From a virus: a DNA stretch of 64,000 nt. Position numbers and translations under genes: made by a program. The DNA is taken from positions 1 to 64,000 of the IMG/VR virus record IMGVR_UViG_3300025671_000044, one strand, 5' to 3'. Below the pieces are notes generated by a model. It had not been told where the DNA came from, did not search any database, and worked only from the letters and a program-made list of their open reading frames with translations. Shown one piece after another: positions 50,901 through 62,500 of this stretch. Numbering within the stretch: the stretch's first letter is position 1; each line of letters begins with the position of its first letter.

Positions 50901-52366
50901 ATGATATCATGATGACTGATATAAAATTGATCTCTTGCGCTTTGATAATCGTTTATTTGTGGACTAGAAAGCCAAAACATATCTGTTGTAGCAGAACTTT
51001 TTGCATGTATATAATCTTCGTAAGTTTCTACTTCAAAAACATCAAAAGGTTTTGGTATACTATAAACTTCTTCCCATTGTTTCTTCTTAGAATAAAATCT
51101 GTGTTCTACTTCTTTTTTTGATAACTTTGTATTAACATTGTATAATACAACGCCGTCGTAGGTTTTTTTATTTAGAAAAACATGTGTAATATTTCTGTCG
51201 TATTGATTGTGATGTGAAAAATATAAATCTAATTCTTTCACTACATCTACATCACTTGGTATACCCCAAAACATTTCTGTGGTTGTATTTTCCATAGCAC
51301 GTTTGTAGTCAGACCAAGAATTAACTACAAACGTATCAAACTTTTTTGGACGGCTTGCTACCACCTCGTGTTCTTTTTTCACTACAATAAATCTGTGTTC
51401 AAATTCTTTTTTTCCTATAGGACAATGTTTACTGAACAGCATAACACCGTCATAACTTTTGTCATTTAAGAACACATGATTTATATGCCTATCGTATTGA
51501 TTCATATGATCTATATAAAAACTTAGATCAAAGTTTTCTTCAAGTTCAACGTCATTAGGTATCCACCAAAACATATCACCCTCGATATTATCTAATACTT
51601 TTCTGTATTCTTCGTATGAATTAAAATTGTATTGTGGGAATTTTTTTGGTTTACTTGCTACAATGCTTACATCTTTTTTCTCAGCGTAAAATCTGTGCTG
51701 TAATTCGTTAGTTGTGGGATTATAATATTTACAGCCTAAAATGATTCCATCTTTACTACGTGCAGAACCATTGCTGAACACATGAATATACTGTTGACTC
51801 CAATCATCGGGCATATATGAAAATTTAAAAAATTCACTGACTTCAACATCATTTGGCACTAACCAAAACATATCAGTATCTGATTTATTTTGTGCATCGT
51901 AATAATCTTGTGCAATTTCAATGTTTGGAAAACGTTTGATTAATTTTTGATATTCATCGTCGGATTCTTTACCAATAAAAAATATGTTGAAACTTTCTTC
52001 GCCACATAAAACGTCATATTTTGCACAAATATGTTTTTGTTCAATTCTGTGTTCTGTATCAATTTTTGTAGGAACCAGTTTAACTTTGTCCCAACTTATT
52101 ATTCTTTTACTACGTTTATACACATACGGAAAACAATGAATTCCAACTTCTGTAGGTCTAAAATGCCAAGGAAAAGTGCGTAATGTTTCTATATTTTTAT
52201 CTACTATCCATACATAATCATGATCTTGATAATCTTTTACAACAGAATAATCCATTGTATCTTTTGTGTAATGTATAGGATATGAATGTAAAAAATGATT
52301 TTTTAGAACATCTTGTCCGTTGTAAATTTTTTGTCCATAGCGTTCAAATCTATCAAATGCTCTCAT
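47876..52366 (-). CDS. Giant tandem-repeat protein of glycosyltransferase-like units
   Basis: The 1,496-residue product consists mostly of about 13 copies of a unit of roughly 100 residues. Each has TEMFW..., a DFDxYFSHDNxYDRxINHxFLH-type segment, YNGLFLFSKHxPVT, KEIEHRH and VVAS. The last copy (about 1310-1400) keeps MFYVVDADAQI, a GT-A-type DxD, and IYGYGAVKLLPRE. A unique C-terminal domain follows (about 1380-1496), with SISPLFKVVNKIS and STWRSAFRECVKLSS. In the inner copies the DxD becomes IPSDVEV, SSRNIN and the like, so they are probably non-catalytic binding units. It follows a GT2 gene at a 4-base overlap. A single working transferase with a long array of glycan-binding units is my best reading. 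Confidence 0.85.
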   Translation of the reverse strand: MRAFDRFERYGQKIYNGQDVLKNHFLHSYPIHYTKDTMDYSVVKDYQDHDYVWIVDKNIETLRTFPWHFRPTEVGIHCFPYVYKRSKRIISWDKVKLVPTKIDTEHRIEQKHICAKYDVLCGEESFNIFFIGKESDDEYQKLIKRFPNIEIAQDYYDAQNKSDTDMFWLVPNDVEVSEFFKFSYMPDDWSQQYIHVFSNGSARSKDGIILGCKYYNPTTNELQHRFYAEKKDVSIVASKPKKFPQYNFNSYEEYRKVLDNIEGDMFWWIPNDVELEENFDLSFYIDHMNQYDRHINHVFLNDKSYDGVMLFSKHCPIGKKEFEHRFIVVKKEHEVVASRPKKFDTFVVNSWSDYKRAMENTTTEMFWGIPSDVDVVKELDLYFSHHNQYDRNITHVFLNKKTYDGVVLYNVNTKLSKKEVEHRFYSKKKQWEEVYSIPKPFDVFEVETYEDYIHAKSSATTDMFWLSSPQINDYQSARDQFYISHHDIIDRNQVHVFEHDHDGISNFNGLMLVPKSIKLTENEISHRHPVNRKEHNTIMSVPAPYEYFQIDDYDEYVTALKTSRTEMFWMSSRNINTSGFDFDFVLEHSNTYDRNINHAFLHKVDDHAGCLYNGLFLCSKHSPLTQKEVEHRHLVNVKQHSVVGSFPVKYDKFIIDTYSDYLYAFTHSKTEMFWGVCSNLEDDEDFDFTLSFTHDNKYDRSINHAFLNQGFDSVNYNGYFLFSKKSPVTEKEIEHRHILNVKEWKVVASRYAQYDIHFIDTYDEYLEAMEKSVTELFFAVSRNINTDNWDFDLHFDHTNRFDRFTNHAFIHEVKGMQLYNGVFLLSKHKPVTQKEIEYRHIVDAKHWDIVASKECMYDEFVIETYGQYLDALKASDTEMFWGLSNNIDTSIFDFDYYFSHDNEYDRKINHTFLHEVNDKGYRNGLFLFSKHAPVTEKEIEHRHLVKAKNWPVVASIPVKYERFVVNNYTDYLSAMDSATTEMFWAIPSDVEVDIDFDFEMYFTHDNVFDRNTNHVFKNGKFWDGIALMSTHAPVTQQEVEHRFYANSKKHDVVASTPKPFPVYNIETYNDYLNAFDESPSNMFWGTTPNIKIREDFDMRMYIDIHNSYDRTINHAFKHSVNGKEKYNGLFLFTKHAPLTQKEIEYRTIGRRKEWDIVASGPVVYDRFTINTYNDYKKAYNMSKTEMFWIIPREVNIEPNFDFDLYFSHDQDFERSTNHVFKNGNAWDGVALVSKKSNITEREIQMRFFANKKEYNITASQPKPYDIVFISKDEKSADENFERLLNQFPDKTIHRVHGIEGIHQAHIMAAKTAETEMFYVVDADAQIVDDFNFDYYIPNYDPDSKRTVHVWKSKNPINGLIYGYGAVKLLPRELTLNMDTNKPDMTTSISPLFKVVNKISNITKFDTDEFSTWRSAFRECVKLSSRAIDGQLDEETEFRLNAWCTRGKDKPFGNAAINGANQGKKYGEYAAKNLDYLNKINDFDWLYEQFNKFKNSL
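48395..51877 (-). repeat. Coding tandem repeat array, about 12 units of about 300 bp
   Basis: Within the 1,496-residue gene the MFW-type motif recurs about every 100-105 codons, from residue 164 to residue 1316; a more divergent copy lies near residue 52. The repeats are clear in protein but much diverged in DNA, which argues for old duplication and selection on the protein. Borders are approximate. Confidence 0.8.
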
Positions 52367-52938
52367 AATGTAAAACTCTTTGTTCCATAATGTGCTACAT
52401 TATTACTTAATGTAGCGTCTACAAAAATGTCAAATCCTGCATCGTTTACATTTTTGCAAAAGTATATATCTTCACCCATCAACGATTGTGTTGCCTTATA
52501 ATCAACATATTGATAATACGGTTGTTCTAAATATTCATATACTTTAGTGTTTACTAACATACAACCCATTCCTACTGCCCAAACTTTATGTAATCCATTT
52601 GTTTCAGTAAGTCTTTTGTTAAAGTCATTAGAATCTACAAATGCTACGCTTTGATGCGGCGGCATACGTGTGCTATAGGTTGCTGCTACTATTTCTTTAT
52701 CATGCGCTAATAATTTTATTGCTGTGCTTTCAGGAACATGCATGTCGCTGTCAAGCCATAATATATGTGTGGCATTTTTTTCTAATGCTTCTTTTACCAA
52801 CTGATTGCGTTGTTGTGGAATGATGGTTCCTAAGTTAATTAAAATTTCACAATCAATTGTTTTAGATATTTTAGCTAGAGAAAGAGCAAATCCTGCATGA
52901 ACAAGATCTCTTGCCGGCACACATATAGCAAGTTTCAT
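52363..52938 (-). CDS. GT2-like glycosyltransferase
   Basis: The 191-residue product has KLAICVPARDLVHAGFALSL, IIPQQRNQLVKEAL, and HILWLDSDMHVP with DxD at D63-S-D65. VWAVGMGCMLVN and SLMGEDIYFC follow, the GED acting as the acceptor-site ED motif. This is the short GT2/GT-A form common in phages. It overlaps the repeat gene downstream by ATGA, so the two proteins may form one glycosylation module. Confidence 0.83.
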   Translation of the reverse strand: MKLAICVPARDLVHAGFALSLAKISKTIDCEILINLGTIIPQQRNQLVKEALEKNATHILWLDSDMHVPESTAIKLLAHDKEIVAATYSTRMPPHQSVAFVDSNDFNKRLTETNGLHKVWAVGMGCMLVNTKVYEYLEQPYYQYVDYKATQSLMGEDIYFCKNVNDAGFDIFVDATLSNNVAHYGTKSFTL

Positions 52939-53315
52939 TAGGTAATTTTTTCAGAAATTGTATCAGTGTTTAGTGTTGCCTCTGCGGCTACTGTTTGATC
53001 GTTGAGTGTTCTTGCTTTTCCAACTGCTAATGCGACTGCTTCTGTAAAATCTTCTTCTGATAGTGCTGCCATTTCTACCATATTTTCTGGTTGCACTTTT
53101 CCTAAAGCAAGTAGGTCTGCTGCTGCTTTATGTGCAATGACATTGATCCAATGATATCTGTCGTCATCTTCTGGAATATCCATTGCATTAACCATAGCAG
53201 TAGCTTCGTCAAATGTAATTTGATCAAGTTCTAATGCTGCTAATTTTGCATGTTTACGTGCTTTAGTATATTCTTGCGCCAAGTCAATATTCATGACTTC
53301 GTATAAACTTTTCAT
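52938..53315 (-). CDS. Unknown helical protein
   Basis: The 125-residue product is helical and acidic, with KARKHAKLAALELDQITFDEA and YHWINVIAHKAAADLLALG. No membrane segment or named family is seen. It shares one base with the GT2 gene and follows the 54-residue gene, so it belongs to the fibre-proximal unit. AGGAGCATATT lies before the ATG. Confidence 0.65.
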   Translation of the reverse strand: MKSLYEVMNIDLAQEYTKARKHAKLAALELDQITFDEATAMVNAMDIPEDDDRYHWINVIAHKAAADLLALGKVQPENMVEMAALSEEDFTEAVALAVGKARTLNDQTVAAEATLNTDTISEKIT

Positions 53316-53329
53316 AATATAATATGCTC

Positions 53330-53494
53330 CTATGTTCCTAGGCCACCAAATGATGCGCTTAAACTAATCGAACCAGAAGAAATACCAATATAAGCACCTA
53401 ACGTGCCTCTTAATAAAATAGGCGTAGCAGTGCCACCAAAGTAATTTCTTACTTGAGACATTGTAATTGTATTTCCTGTGTTCGGTAACGCCAT
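53330..53494 (-). CDS. Small fibre-associated protein (54 residues)
   Basis: An ATG at 53492-53494 opens a frame of 54 residues ending in TAG at 53330-53332. The product reads ALPNTGNTITMSQVRNYFGG and ends in SISLSASFGGLGT. The pattern ISMSxVRxxxG...ISLS..FGG is the style of short tail-tip or appended fibre proteins in phages. It lies right behind the giant fibre gene and after a late promoter, which supports a virion role. AGGAATCTAA precedes the ATG. Confidence 0.65.
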   Translation of the reverse strand: MALPNTGNTITMSQVRNYFGGTATPILLRGTLGAYIGISSGSISLSASFGGLGT

Positions 53495-53542
53495 TTAGAT
53501 TCCTATTTTATAATAATAACATACTATTTAATGTGTGTCAAC

Positions 53543-53571
53543 GGTGTTGCCGGATTATTCCGGCATACACC
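53543..53571 (-). terminator. GC-rich two-part hairpin after the fibre gene
   Basis: GCCGGA (53549-53554) and TCCGGC (53559-53564) pair around TTAT. Outside them GGTGT (53543-53547) pairs with ACACC (53567-53571). The structure starts at the fibre stop codon but has no T run on the - strand. It lies in the leader of the next gene, so it may protect or attenuate that message. Confidence 0.6.
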
Positions 53572-56500
53572 TATTTATCGAGTAGTTTTTTCACCATTTC
53601 TTTCAATTCTGCAATTTCAGCTGCTTGCGCTTCAATCTTAGCATCTTGTTCTTTGATTGCTTCAATAAACAACGGAGCAAGTTTTTCATACTTAACTGTG
53701 ATATAGTTTTCGCCTGATTTACTCTTATACTCTTTTGCTTCGCTATCCCATTCTGTATCAAATGGTGCTTTCGCAATTGCTTGTGGTAACACTGCTTCAA
53801 CTTCTTGTGCAATAACACCAGCATCGTTTTTCATTGTTACTGGATGGAAACCTAAATCATTAACTTCTGCTTTCCAATCAAAGTTTACACCATGTAGAGA
53901 TTTTACTTTATCCAATGCGTTTTCAATTGGAACAATGTTTTCTTTGAGTCGTCTATCAGATGAATAAGCAGTAACTTCGCCTACAGCACTAAGACTACCA
54001 CCCATTTGAGCATTGTTGTTTGTTAAGTTCCAATAAGCTGGCCACTGACTGTTTACCTGTGTCCAACTGGTTGAGTCATCTGCACCACGTAGAATATAGA
54101 ACAAGTCGCTATTGGTATGTAGCATAGCAACATTGTGATCAGTATCACGGAAATATAATGTTGGTGATGTATTTCTGATGTAAATGTTTTGACTTGCTGT
54201 AGCAGTGCTTCGTATAAAGCCTGTGCTGTCAATACCATCGAGTGTATCAGCATCAGAAGCTGTAACACCAGTAATACCACTACCGTCACCTGTAAATGTA
54301 GCGGCTGTTATATTGCCAGTAATGTTGATACTACCTGCGCCGCTGATTGTTCCAGAGAAGCTGTCGTTTGCATCACTGCGTAAGAAACTACCGCTATCTA
54401 CTCCGTCCAATGTATCTGCATCTAGTCCACTTGCAGAGCCATCATTACCAGCATGCCAAACTGTATAATTTGTTCCGCCAACATTGTAAGTTAAACCATT
54501 TACACCACTGTTGATATCAAGATATTCATCAGTTCTATCATTGTAGATACGCATTGCTCCACCATTTACATACTGAATATAACCTCTGCGAGTTCCTGCT
54601 TGATAGAAACTAATGTATGGACTTTGTGTCGAACCTTGTGTTTGCAAACGTAGTTGCTCACTGTTGTTGCGATTTATTGTAAGCAATCCTGTTGTAGTAT
54701 CGTTTTCATCACTGCGTAAGAAACTTGCGCTATCAATGCTGTCTAGGGTAGCAGCATCAACACTAGTTAATCCACTACCATTACCAGTAAATGTGCTTGT
54801 GCCAATGTTGATGTTTCCAAAATTACTGGTAATGCTACCTGCATCAAGTGCACCAGTTCCTGTTAAGTTGCTGTATGTTCCGTCAATACGTGCATTTGGA
54901 ACAGTTCCTGTGCCTAAGTTGCTTGCATTTAGGCTTGTAAGTCCGCTACCGTTACCGTTGATTGTGCCATTTACATATACATCTTTAGCAATGCCAACAC
55001 CACCGTCTACAATAAGAGCACCATTTGTTGAAGCTGTTGATTGTGTTGTATTATCAATGTTAACAACTGTTGAACTGTTAAAGTTAATGCTTACACCATT
55101 GTCTGCACCAATTGTATCCAATGCAATGCTACCAACATTAGTAATGTTATTATCGTTAAAGCTGGTTGCACCTAAACTTACACTACCTGTCGCTGTAAGA
55201 TTATCAGCACCAATATTAATTGAACCAAATCCGCTAGTGATACTACCTGCATCAAGTGCGCCTGTGCCTGTAATATCTAATTGGTGCTGAACAACACTGC
55301 TTGAACTGATTCTACCATCTGGAACAGTTCCGCTTGTCAAATTGCTTGCATTGAGTGCAGTTAAGTTTGTGCCTACACCACTGAAACCATTTGTTCCGCT
55401 ATATGTAAAACTTGTGGTAGTAACAGTTGTGTTAACACCAGGAATACTTAAACTATTGTTTGATGCATTACCAATTTGCATAAAGTTGCTTGTTGTGTTT
55501 GTAGCAGTTTCAATACCTTTACCAATCAAGATATTGTTACTACCCGAAGTAAGTGTTCTACCTGTGCTTGCACCAAGCACTGTGTTATCACTACCTGTAA
55601 CAATCTCAAGAGCTTGATATCCTACACCGGTGTTATCATCACCAGCTGTGCTGTTTGCCATTGTGTCTGCACCAACACTGGTGTTGTTATTACCTGCATT
55701 GGTTCTTTGTTCTTGGCTGTCTGAACCAATAGCAGTGTTATTGTTAGCACTTGTAAGTGCGCTCAGTGCCACATAACCTACAGCAGTGTTTTTATCACCG
55801 CTTAGAGCACCATGTATACTACCACTACCAATACCAGTATTATATTGTGCACCAGTAGTAATACTATCACCATCGCCAAATATTAAGTTGGTTGATTCAG
55901 CTAATGCACCTTGACCAATTCTAAATCCATTTACAGTAATATCGCTTGTAAATGTTTTACCTGCTTGACTAGTTGGCAATCTAGCATCGTTTACAGTTCC
56001 ACTTGACAAGTTAGTTGCATTAAGTGTTGTGAGTCCGCTACCGTTACCGTTAAGTATTCCACCTACGTGTAAGTTTTTAGCAATACCAACACCGCCATCT
56101 ACTATAAGTGCACCATTTGTTGAAGCTGTCGATTGTGTTACATTGTCAATGTTTACAACAGTTGAACTTGCAAAGTTCATACTTGAACCATTGTCTCCGC
56201 TGATTGTATCAAGTGCTATGCTACCTACATTAGTAATATTATTATCACCAAAACTTGTAGCACCTAGTGTAATAGTTCCTGTTGCTGTAAGATTGCTTGT
56301 TCCAATATTAATGTTACCAAAGTTGCTTGTAATACTACCACCGTCAAGTGCGCCAACATTTTGCAAACTACTGTTAATAACATTTGTTCCAAGTGTATTT
56401 GCACTTAGAACTTCTGTGTTATTAATGCGATACACTTTTCCGCTTATGATGTTTACATGCTCACTGAAGTCCCAACTATCGTTAGCATTTGACCATGTAA

Positions 56501-59500
56501 TAGTATGATCTGTTGCGCCTTTAAGTGTAATACCGCCGCCATCTGCTGTAGTATCAGTTGGAGTAGCGACAGTTCCTAATTCAATGTTTTTGTCATCAAT
56601 TTGTAGTGTAGTTGAATTAAGAGTAGTTGTTGTTCCGTTTACAGTTAAGTCACCTGTTACAACAACATCACCAGCTATGTTAGTGTTACCAGTTGCATAT
56701 GCAATAGTAAATTTAGTTAAACTATCTCCAAAACCTAAATCACCAGTTGCACCAATTTGCATACGCTGAGTGCCTGCTGTTAAAAAATCGAGCTCGTCAT
56801 TATCGGCACCAGCACTTGTCTCTGGTCTAATAAGTGTGTCTTGGTCAACGTCTTTAACACCACCTAGTGAACCCCAGTTACTTCCATCGTAACCTTCAAA
56901 TGTGCTGTCGCTTGTATTATAGCGAATTTGACCTTGTGCAGCAGTTACATATATACCTGCTTCACCTGGACGCTGCGCACTTGTTCCTACAGGAACTTTT
57001 ATACCAGTTGTATCTGTGAACTTTGTATATCCAGTTACAGTCATAACACCTTCTGTATCAATACGCATACGCTCTGTAATGGTTTGTAGTGCTTCTCCTG
57101 TAGTGCTTTCTTCGCCAGTTTCAACAATAAAGTCGCCGCCGGTTGCATTACCAGTTCCAATGCCTGGACGTAGCGTCAAAGAACCGCCGCCTATATTTGT
57201 GCCAATGCCGCCTTCGCCTTTAATTAGTGCAGGTAATGGACTTGTTCCGAATTCACCACCACCAATTACAACGTTTTGGTTTTTAATAACAATAGTATTT
57301 TCTTTTGATATTGTTCCAATCTGTGTCACAGCTGGATTAGCGTTTACGTTGTTGTTTGTTCTAATTGTAAAAGAAGTAGCATTTTCAGTTGCACCAATAA
57401 CCGGCCATTGTCCGTCAAGATTTGCAATCCCACTACTTGCAACAATAACTGTATCTCCTACTCTAACACCAAGTGTTAATGGTGTATTTGTAAAAGTAAT
57501 AGTTGTTCCTGTTAAAACACTACCTGTTAAATCTTGGCTTAAAAATACTTCGTCATCTGTGATACCAGTTACAGTTGTGTTAGCTGGAATACTACCACTA
57601 CCGGCCACAGTCATGCCAAATGCAACTTGAGAGGTATCACCAAACAACAATACCTTTTCGCCGTTTGCACTTGCAGAAGAAGTTGATAAATTAATAGCTG
57701 ATAAATTAACAACTACATCTTGAGTGTTAGTTGCTTCATATGTATCAACACTTGTGCTAATATTTCTGCTATCACTGTTTTTACCTATTTTTACATTTTC
57801 AGCATCGCCACCAATTTCGAGTGTAGAAACGTTTTGATTGTAAACTTGGCCTAGTGATGTGCTGCTAGAACTTAGTTTAGCTGATCCAACATCCAAACCT
57901 TCTGCAAGATCAAGTGCTGTGCCCCATTCGGGGGTAACACCATTTGATTTTAAGAATGTGTTAGCTCTACCAATGTTAAGTGTATTCAAACTTGCAGCTG
58001 ATTGTGCATACAAAAGATCACCAATTGCATAAGTTGTGATATTGGTTCCACCTCTATTAACTGGCACAGGACTAGTTAGGTTAGCAGGGTTTAAGAAATA
58101 AGCACTATCCAAGCTGTCCAAGGTTCCTGCATCTACAACACCGTCTTTGATGAAAACTTCACCACTACCGTTTGAGTTAACATCAAATTGGGTTTGTAGG
58201 AATCTACTTGTTCCAAGTGTTGAGAATGTTCCAAGTGGATCGTAGTCAGCGTTAGCTATACCAATGTTTACTGGATCACCGTAGAATTCAGCATTTGAAC
58301 TTGATCCTGTTAAGGTGATTGGGTTATCTGTTGTGTTTGCTTTTTTTAGACTTTGAACAACAGTGTCATATCTGCTATCACCAAATAGAACTGTGTCGCT
58401 ATTAGCAACCCCACTTGAACCAAGTCTACTTGGAGAAATAGTTCCAGAAATAATGTTTTCTGCATCAATATTTGTAGCAGCTAGTGTGTTCCAGTTTGAC
58501 TTAATTCTACTTGAAGTGTTTACAATTTCAGTTACTCTTGTATTACTTGGCGTAATTCTTGCAGCACCTACACCTTTTGTTCCGATGTCTTTTCTGTTTG
58601 TAACAAGTCCGTTAATACTACTCAACGCATCTGAACGTAGTGTGTGTAATGTAAACGAGTTTGTAGTTACTGATCCTACAAAGAATCTTGATCCGTCTAC
58701 AATTTCTTTACCGTCAATGTTTGGAAGAGCGTTAGAAGTAGACCCATCTGTTAATGTGTTAATTCTTATAGCATCAGCTGTTGTAAGTCCGTGGTTTTGA
58801 ACTATAATACTATCGTCTGTTAAGTTAACAGCATGTCTACTAAAATTATGATTGTTGTTTAACGGAGTTGTTAGGAATTCAATTTTATTTAACAAACTGT
58901 AATCTTCGTAGACTTCGATAGTATCGACATCAATGCGTTTAGCATAATACACACTACCATTTAAAAGACCGCCAATAGCAACATTGCCCAATGTATCGTA
59001 TGTAAGCGGATCGCCGTCTAGCAATCCGTGTCCAGCAATAGTAATTCTGTTTGTAGTGTAATCAACACTACCACCACCTGCAGTTGTGCCTGCTAAGAAG
59101 TTCAAGCTAATTACATTGTCAAGTCCTATATCAAATGAATTGTTTACAGCATCAACGTCTTCGATAAAGTCAATACTTGAACTAGATGCAACAAACAATT
59201 CTCCGCCAAGAATATTTACATATATACGTTTTTCTATAGCAGATACATCTATTTCAAAACTACTACCTGTGCCACCTATGTCTGCTGCGTTTGCACTTAA
59301 TCTATCTCCAACAACATACCCTGTGCCACCTCTCCTAAGGTCTACATCGCTTACTGCGCCTGCCGTTACAGTAATATCTGCTTTTGCACCTGATCCAACA
59401 CCTGTTATACTTGTTAAAGAAACATTTTCGTAAATTTTATTACCTTGTGTTGGAGTATACCCGCTACCGCCAGTGATATTTGCGTTGTCTACATTAACAG

Positions 59501-62500
59501 CAACACCGTATCTTTCTTCTGTAACTGCACCTTGTGCATTACCGTCAGCACTTGTTACAACACTGAAAACATTGCCTGTTCTACTAATAGTTGAAACATC
59601 TATACCAATATTAGCAATCGTAAAAGAAGTCGATGTAGGAGTAGATAAAACTTCGCCGTTTACGTTGAATGTCTCGTCTTCAACACATTCGACTCTTACT
59701 TGGTTACCAACATATAATCCATGAGCAGAACTTGTAACAATAGTTTGAATATTACTTGCTCTAGATACACTACTTAGACTTACAATTGTAAAATTATAAT
59801 CAAGAGAAGGATCTAATATCAAATACTGACTGGTGTTGGAACTTTTTAGGAAGTAGTTGTCAATAATAGCAGTTGATGCACCTTTGCTTGTTGGATAAAC
59901 TCCTGAGTCTACACCATCAACAAACAAGTTTAAGTTGTTTGTGATATCCCAAGGATCGCCAACACTGTCGTCTGTTTCGTCCCAAGCAAGTCCTGTTGTT
60001 GCAACTAAAATATTTCCACTGGTGCTAAATGTTCCTTTTGCGTATCCAGTAGCACCAGTTACACCTGGTTGTGTAATAACTGCACCATCTGATGCTGTGA
60101 TATTGCCACTAAGAGTCAATTGGACTTGTTCAAAGTTTTCTGTTCCGATATCACCAGCAGACAAATTAACTGCTGGAATTTCGTCGACTTGTGTTAGTCT
60201 TGAATTATATCCTTCTGTGTTTGTGTTGGTAAACTGACGTGTTGCAGGAATAAGTTCGCCGTTGAGCTGACCATTTGTGTTCAACTGAACAATAGCACCT
60301 GGAACAGCAGCAGTTGACACAGTTTTGTCAACAAAGCCACCTAACCTGTTTGAAATAAAACTTCTTACTGCTAATTGTGTTGAAAGTCTAGCATTACTCG
60401 GGCCGCCAATTTCGTCATCACCCAAGTTCACATCTGTTGAAATTTCTTCAATAGCAACATTAGACAGACTTAGTTTTAGAGCATCTAGTTCGTCCACCTG
60501 AACTTTGTTTCTAAATGTAATGTTACCAGTTCTGTTAAACGCTGTAATAAAGTCACCAACTTTAAAGTCACCAAGTTCGTTTGTTCCTGATGAATAAACT
60601 CGTCCTGGCAATTCTTCGTATTGTTCGTATTCTGCTCTTGTGTTACCACCGTTTTGTGGAAGTGCGTTATAGTCTGTTCCTGAACCAGCATATTCCCAAG
60701 TGTGTGCAGATGAGTTAACAATACTCGGTCTGTGGAACCATATTTGTTTTTCTGGTAGATTGGCAGTATTTGTAACACTGCTACTACCGTCTGTAGCTGT
60801 AATAGAGAATGTTGCTGTGCCTAATCCAGTTTTTGCAGATACTTCATTGATTGCAATAGTTGTATTTGGACTAGGAGAATGGTCTTGTGTAATTGTGCTG
60901 GTTGCATCAAATTGAATTCTCAATACGCTTGATCCTACAGCTACTTCTTCAATACTTACAATAAGTCTACGTTCTTCTGGTTCCCAACTATGCACAAATG
61001 CACTGTTGTTGTTTGCACCTGTTGTTCCTTGAATTGCTCTACCAGGAACAAAATAATAGCTTTCAGATCCTGATTCGAGAATCAATGTTTGATATGTTTG
61101 GTGTGAACTTAAAATTTCTTCAACATAGAATTCTATAATGTCTGTTCTAAAAATATGTGTGCCACTATTTGTAGCATTTGTAAATAGATCTACTGGAAAT
61201 TCTAAGCTGTCATCAAATGTTAAACTGAATGTATTTTCATCTAACACATTAGCATAGTATGTTTGTTCGTCGTTTAAACCACCAATAGACGGATTTCCAT
61301 TGTTATCGTAAATTAATTTTTCGCCGTTTGTAAATCCATGTCCGGTAATAGTAAACACACCTGTGCCTAAATTAATATCTGTGGCCGCATTAAAGTTTGT
61401 TGTAGTAGGAGTTGGAATAAAGCTGTTTGTTATATCGCCTTCACTTGTTACTTCTGCAGGTGATGGAATTTCTTCTGGAGCTCTAATTGCTTCACTTACA
61501 ATATTAAATCTACCTTGGACAAAATCTTCAATAGCAGTTGTAATTCCAGTTTTACCTGTAATCACTGCATTTGTATAAGTAGCAGCTTGTTGGATAGCTG
61601 CAATTGTTTGCAATTCTTCGCCTGCAAATACACTTCTAGTTGAGTCTGCTAGGTTGGCAGTAAAGTAGCTTAAACCTGCACTACGAGAATATCTATTACC
61701 TGTATCCCAAGTGTCTTTTGCTACTGCATCAATAATTAATTTTGTATCACGTAAACATTTGCTTTGATCGTATGTAAAGTTATACCATTTTGCTGCATCA
61801 ATACTTTCGTTAATATAACGTGTGACTCTTTGCGCAATGTTTGCTTGTCCAACTGCGTCTAATCTGATAAAGTCATCTTGTAATGTTTGTGATACACCTA
61901 ATGCATTTAAATCAGGCTCAATTAGAGTTATATCAACTGTGCCATCTTGATCTAAATAGCCAACAATTTCTCCAATTCTTGCTTCAACAAAAGACTCTTC
62001 AGTTACAGTTGCTGGTGTTCCGCTAGTGTCTTGTGTTAAAACGTTTCCTGTTGAAACTGCTACTGCTGTTTCTGTAACAATTTCACCAACAACAATTTTT
62101 AACCTATTGTATGCTGCAATAGTTTCATCTTTTTCACCTGACCCAAATTGTGCATTTGTTCCAACAAAATATTGTATAGCTGCATCTATAGTTTGTAAGT
62201 TACCATTAGTAGATAAGTCATACACAAGTGCATCAATAATCAAACCAACATCATTTTCACATTTTGCTGCGTTGTATGTAAACGTAGTTGAGAATGGAGC
62301 AGTTCCTGCTGAAACTTGACTTGCAATCCATGCAGTAATTTCTTTTTTAATAAATTCTTTGTTTGCAATAAGTTGGTTTCTTGCATTTAATGCATTTGTA
62401 TTAATTGCAGTTGGTAATACTCTAGCGTCTACTAAATCATCTCCAGCAACACTTGCACTACTTCCAGCATCTAATACTTCTACTATTTCGTCCCAAAGTG

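Noticed and set aside
48395-51877. Regularly spaced repeats considered as a CRISPR array
   Set aside because: Period of about 300 bp and conservation at protein level only; these are coding repeats.
54205-57630. Several + strand frames of 80-225 residues antisense to the fibre gene
   Set aside because: They show the same Val/Leu/Pro/Ser bias of reversed fibre repeats and no ribosome sites.
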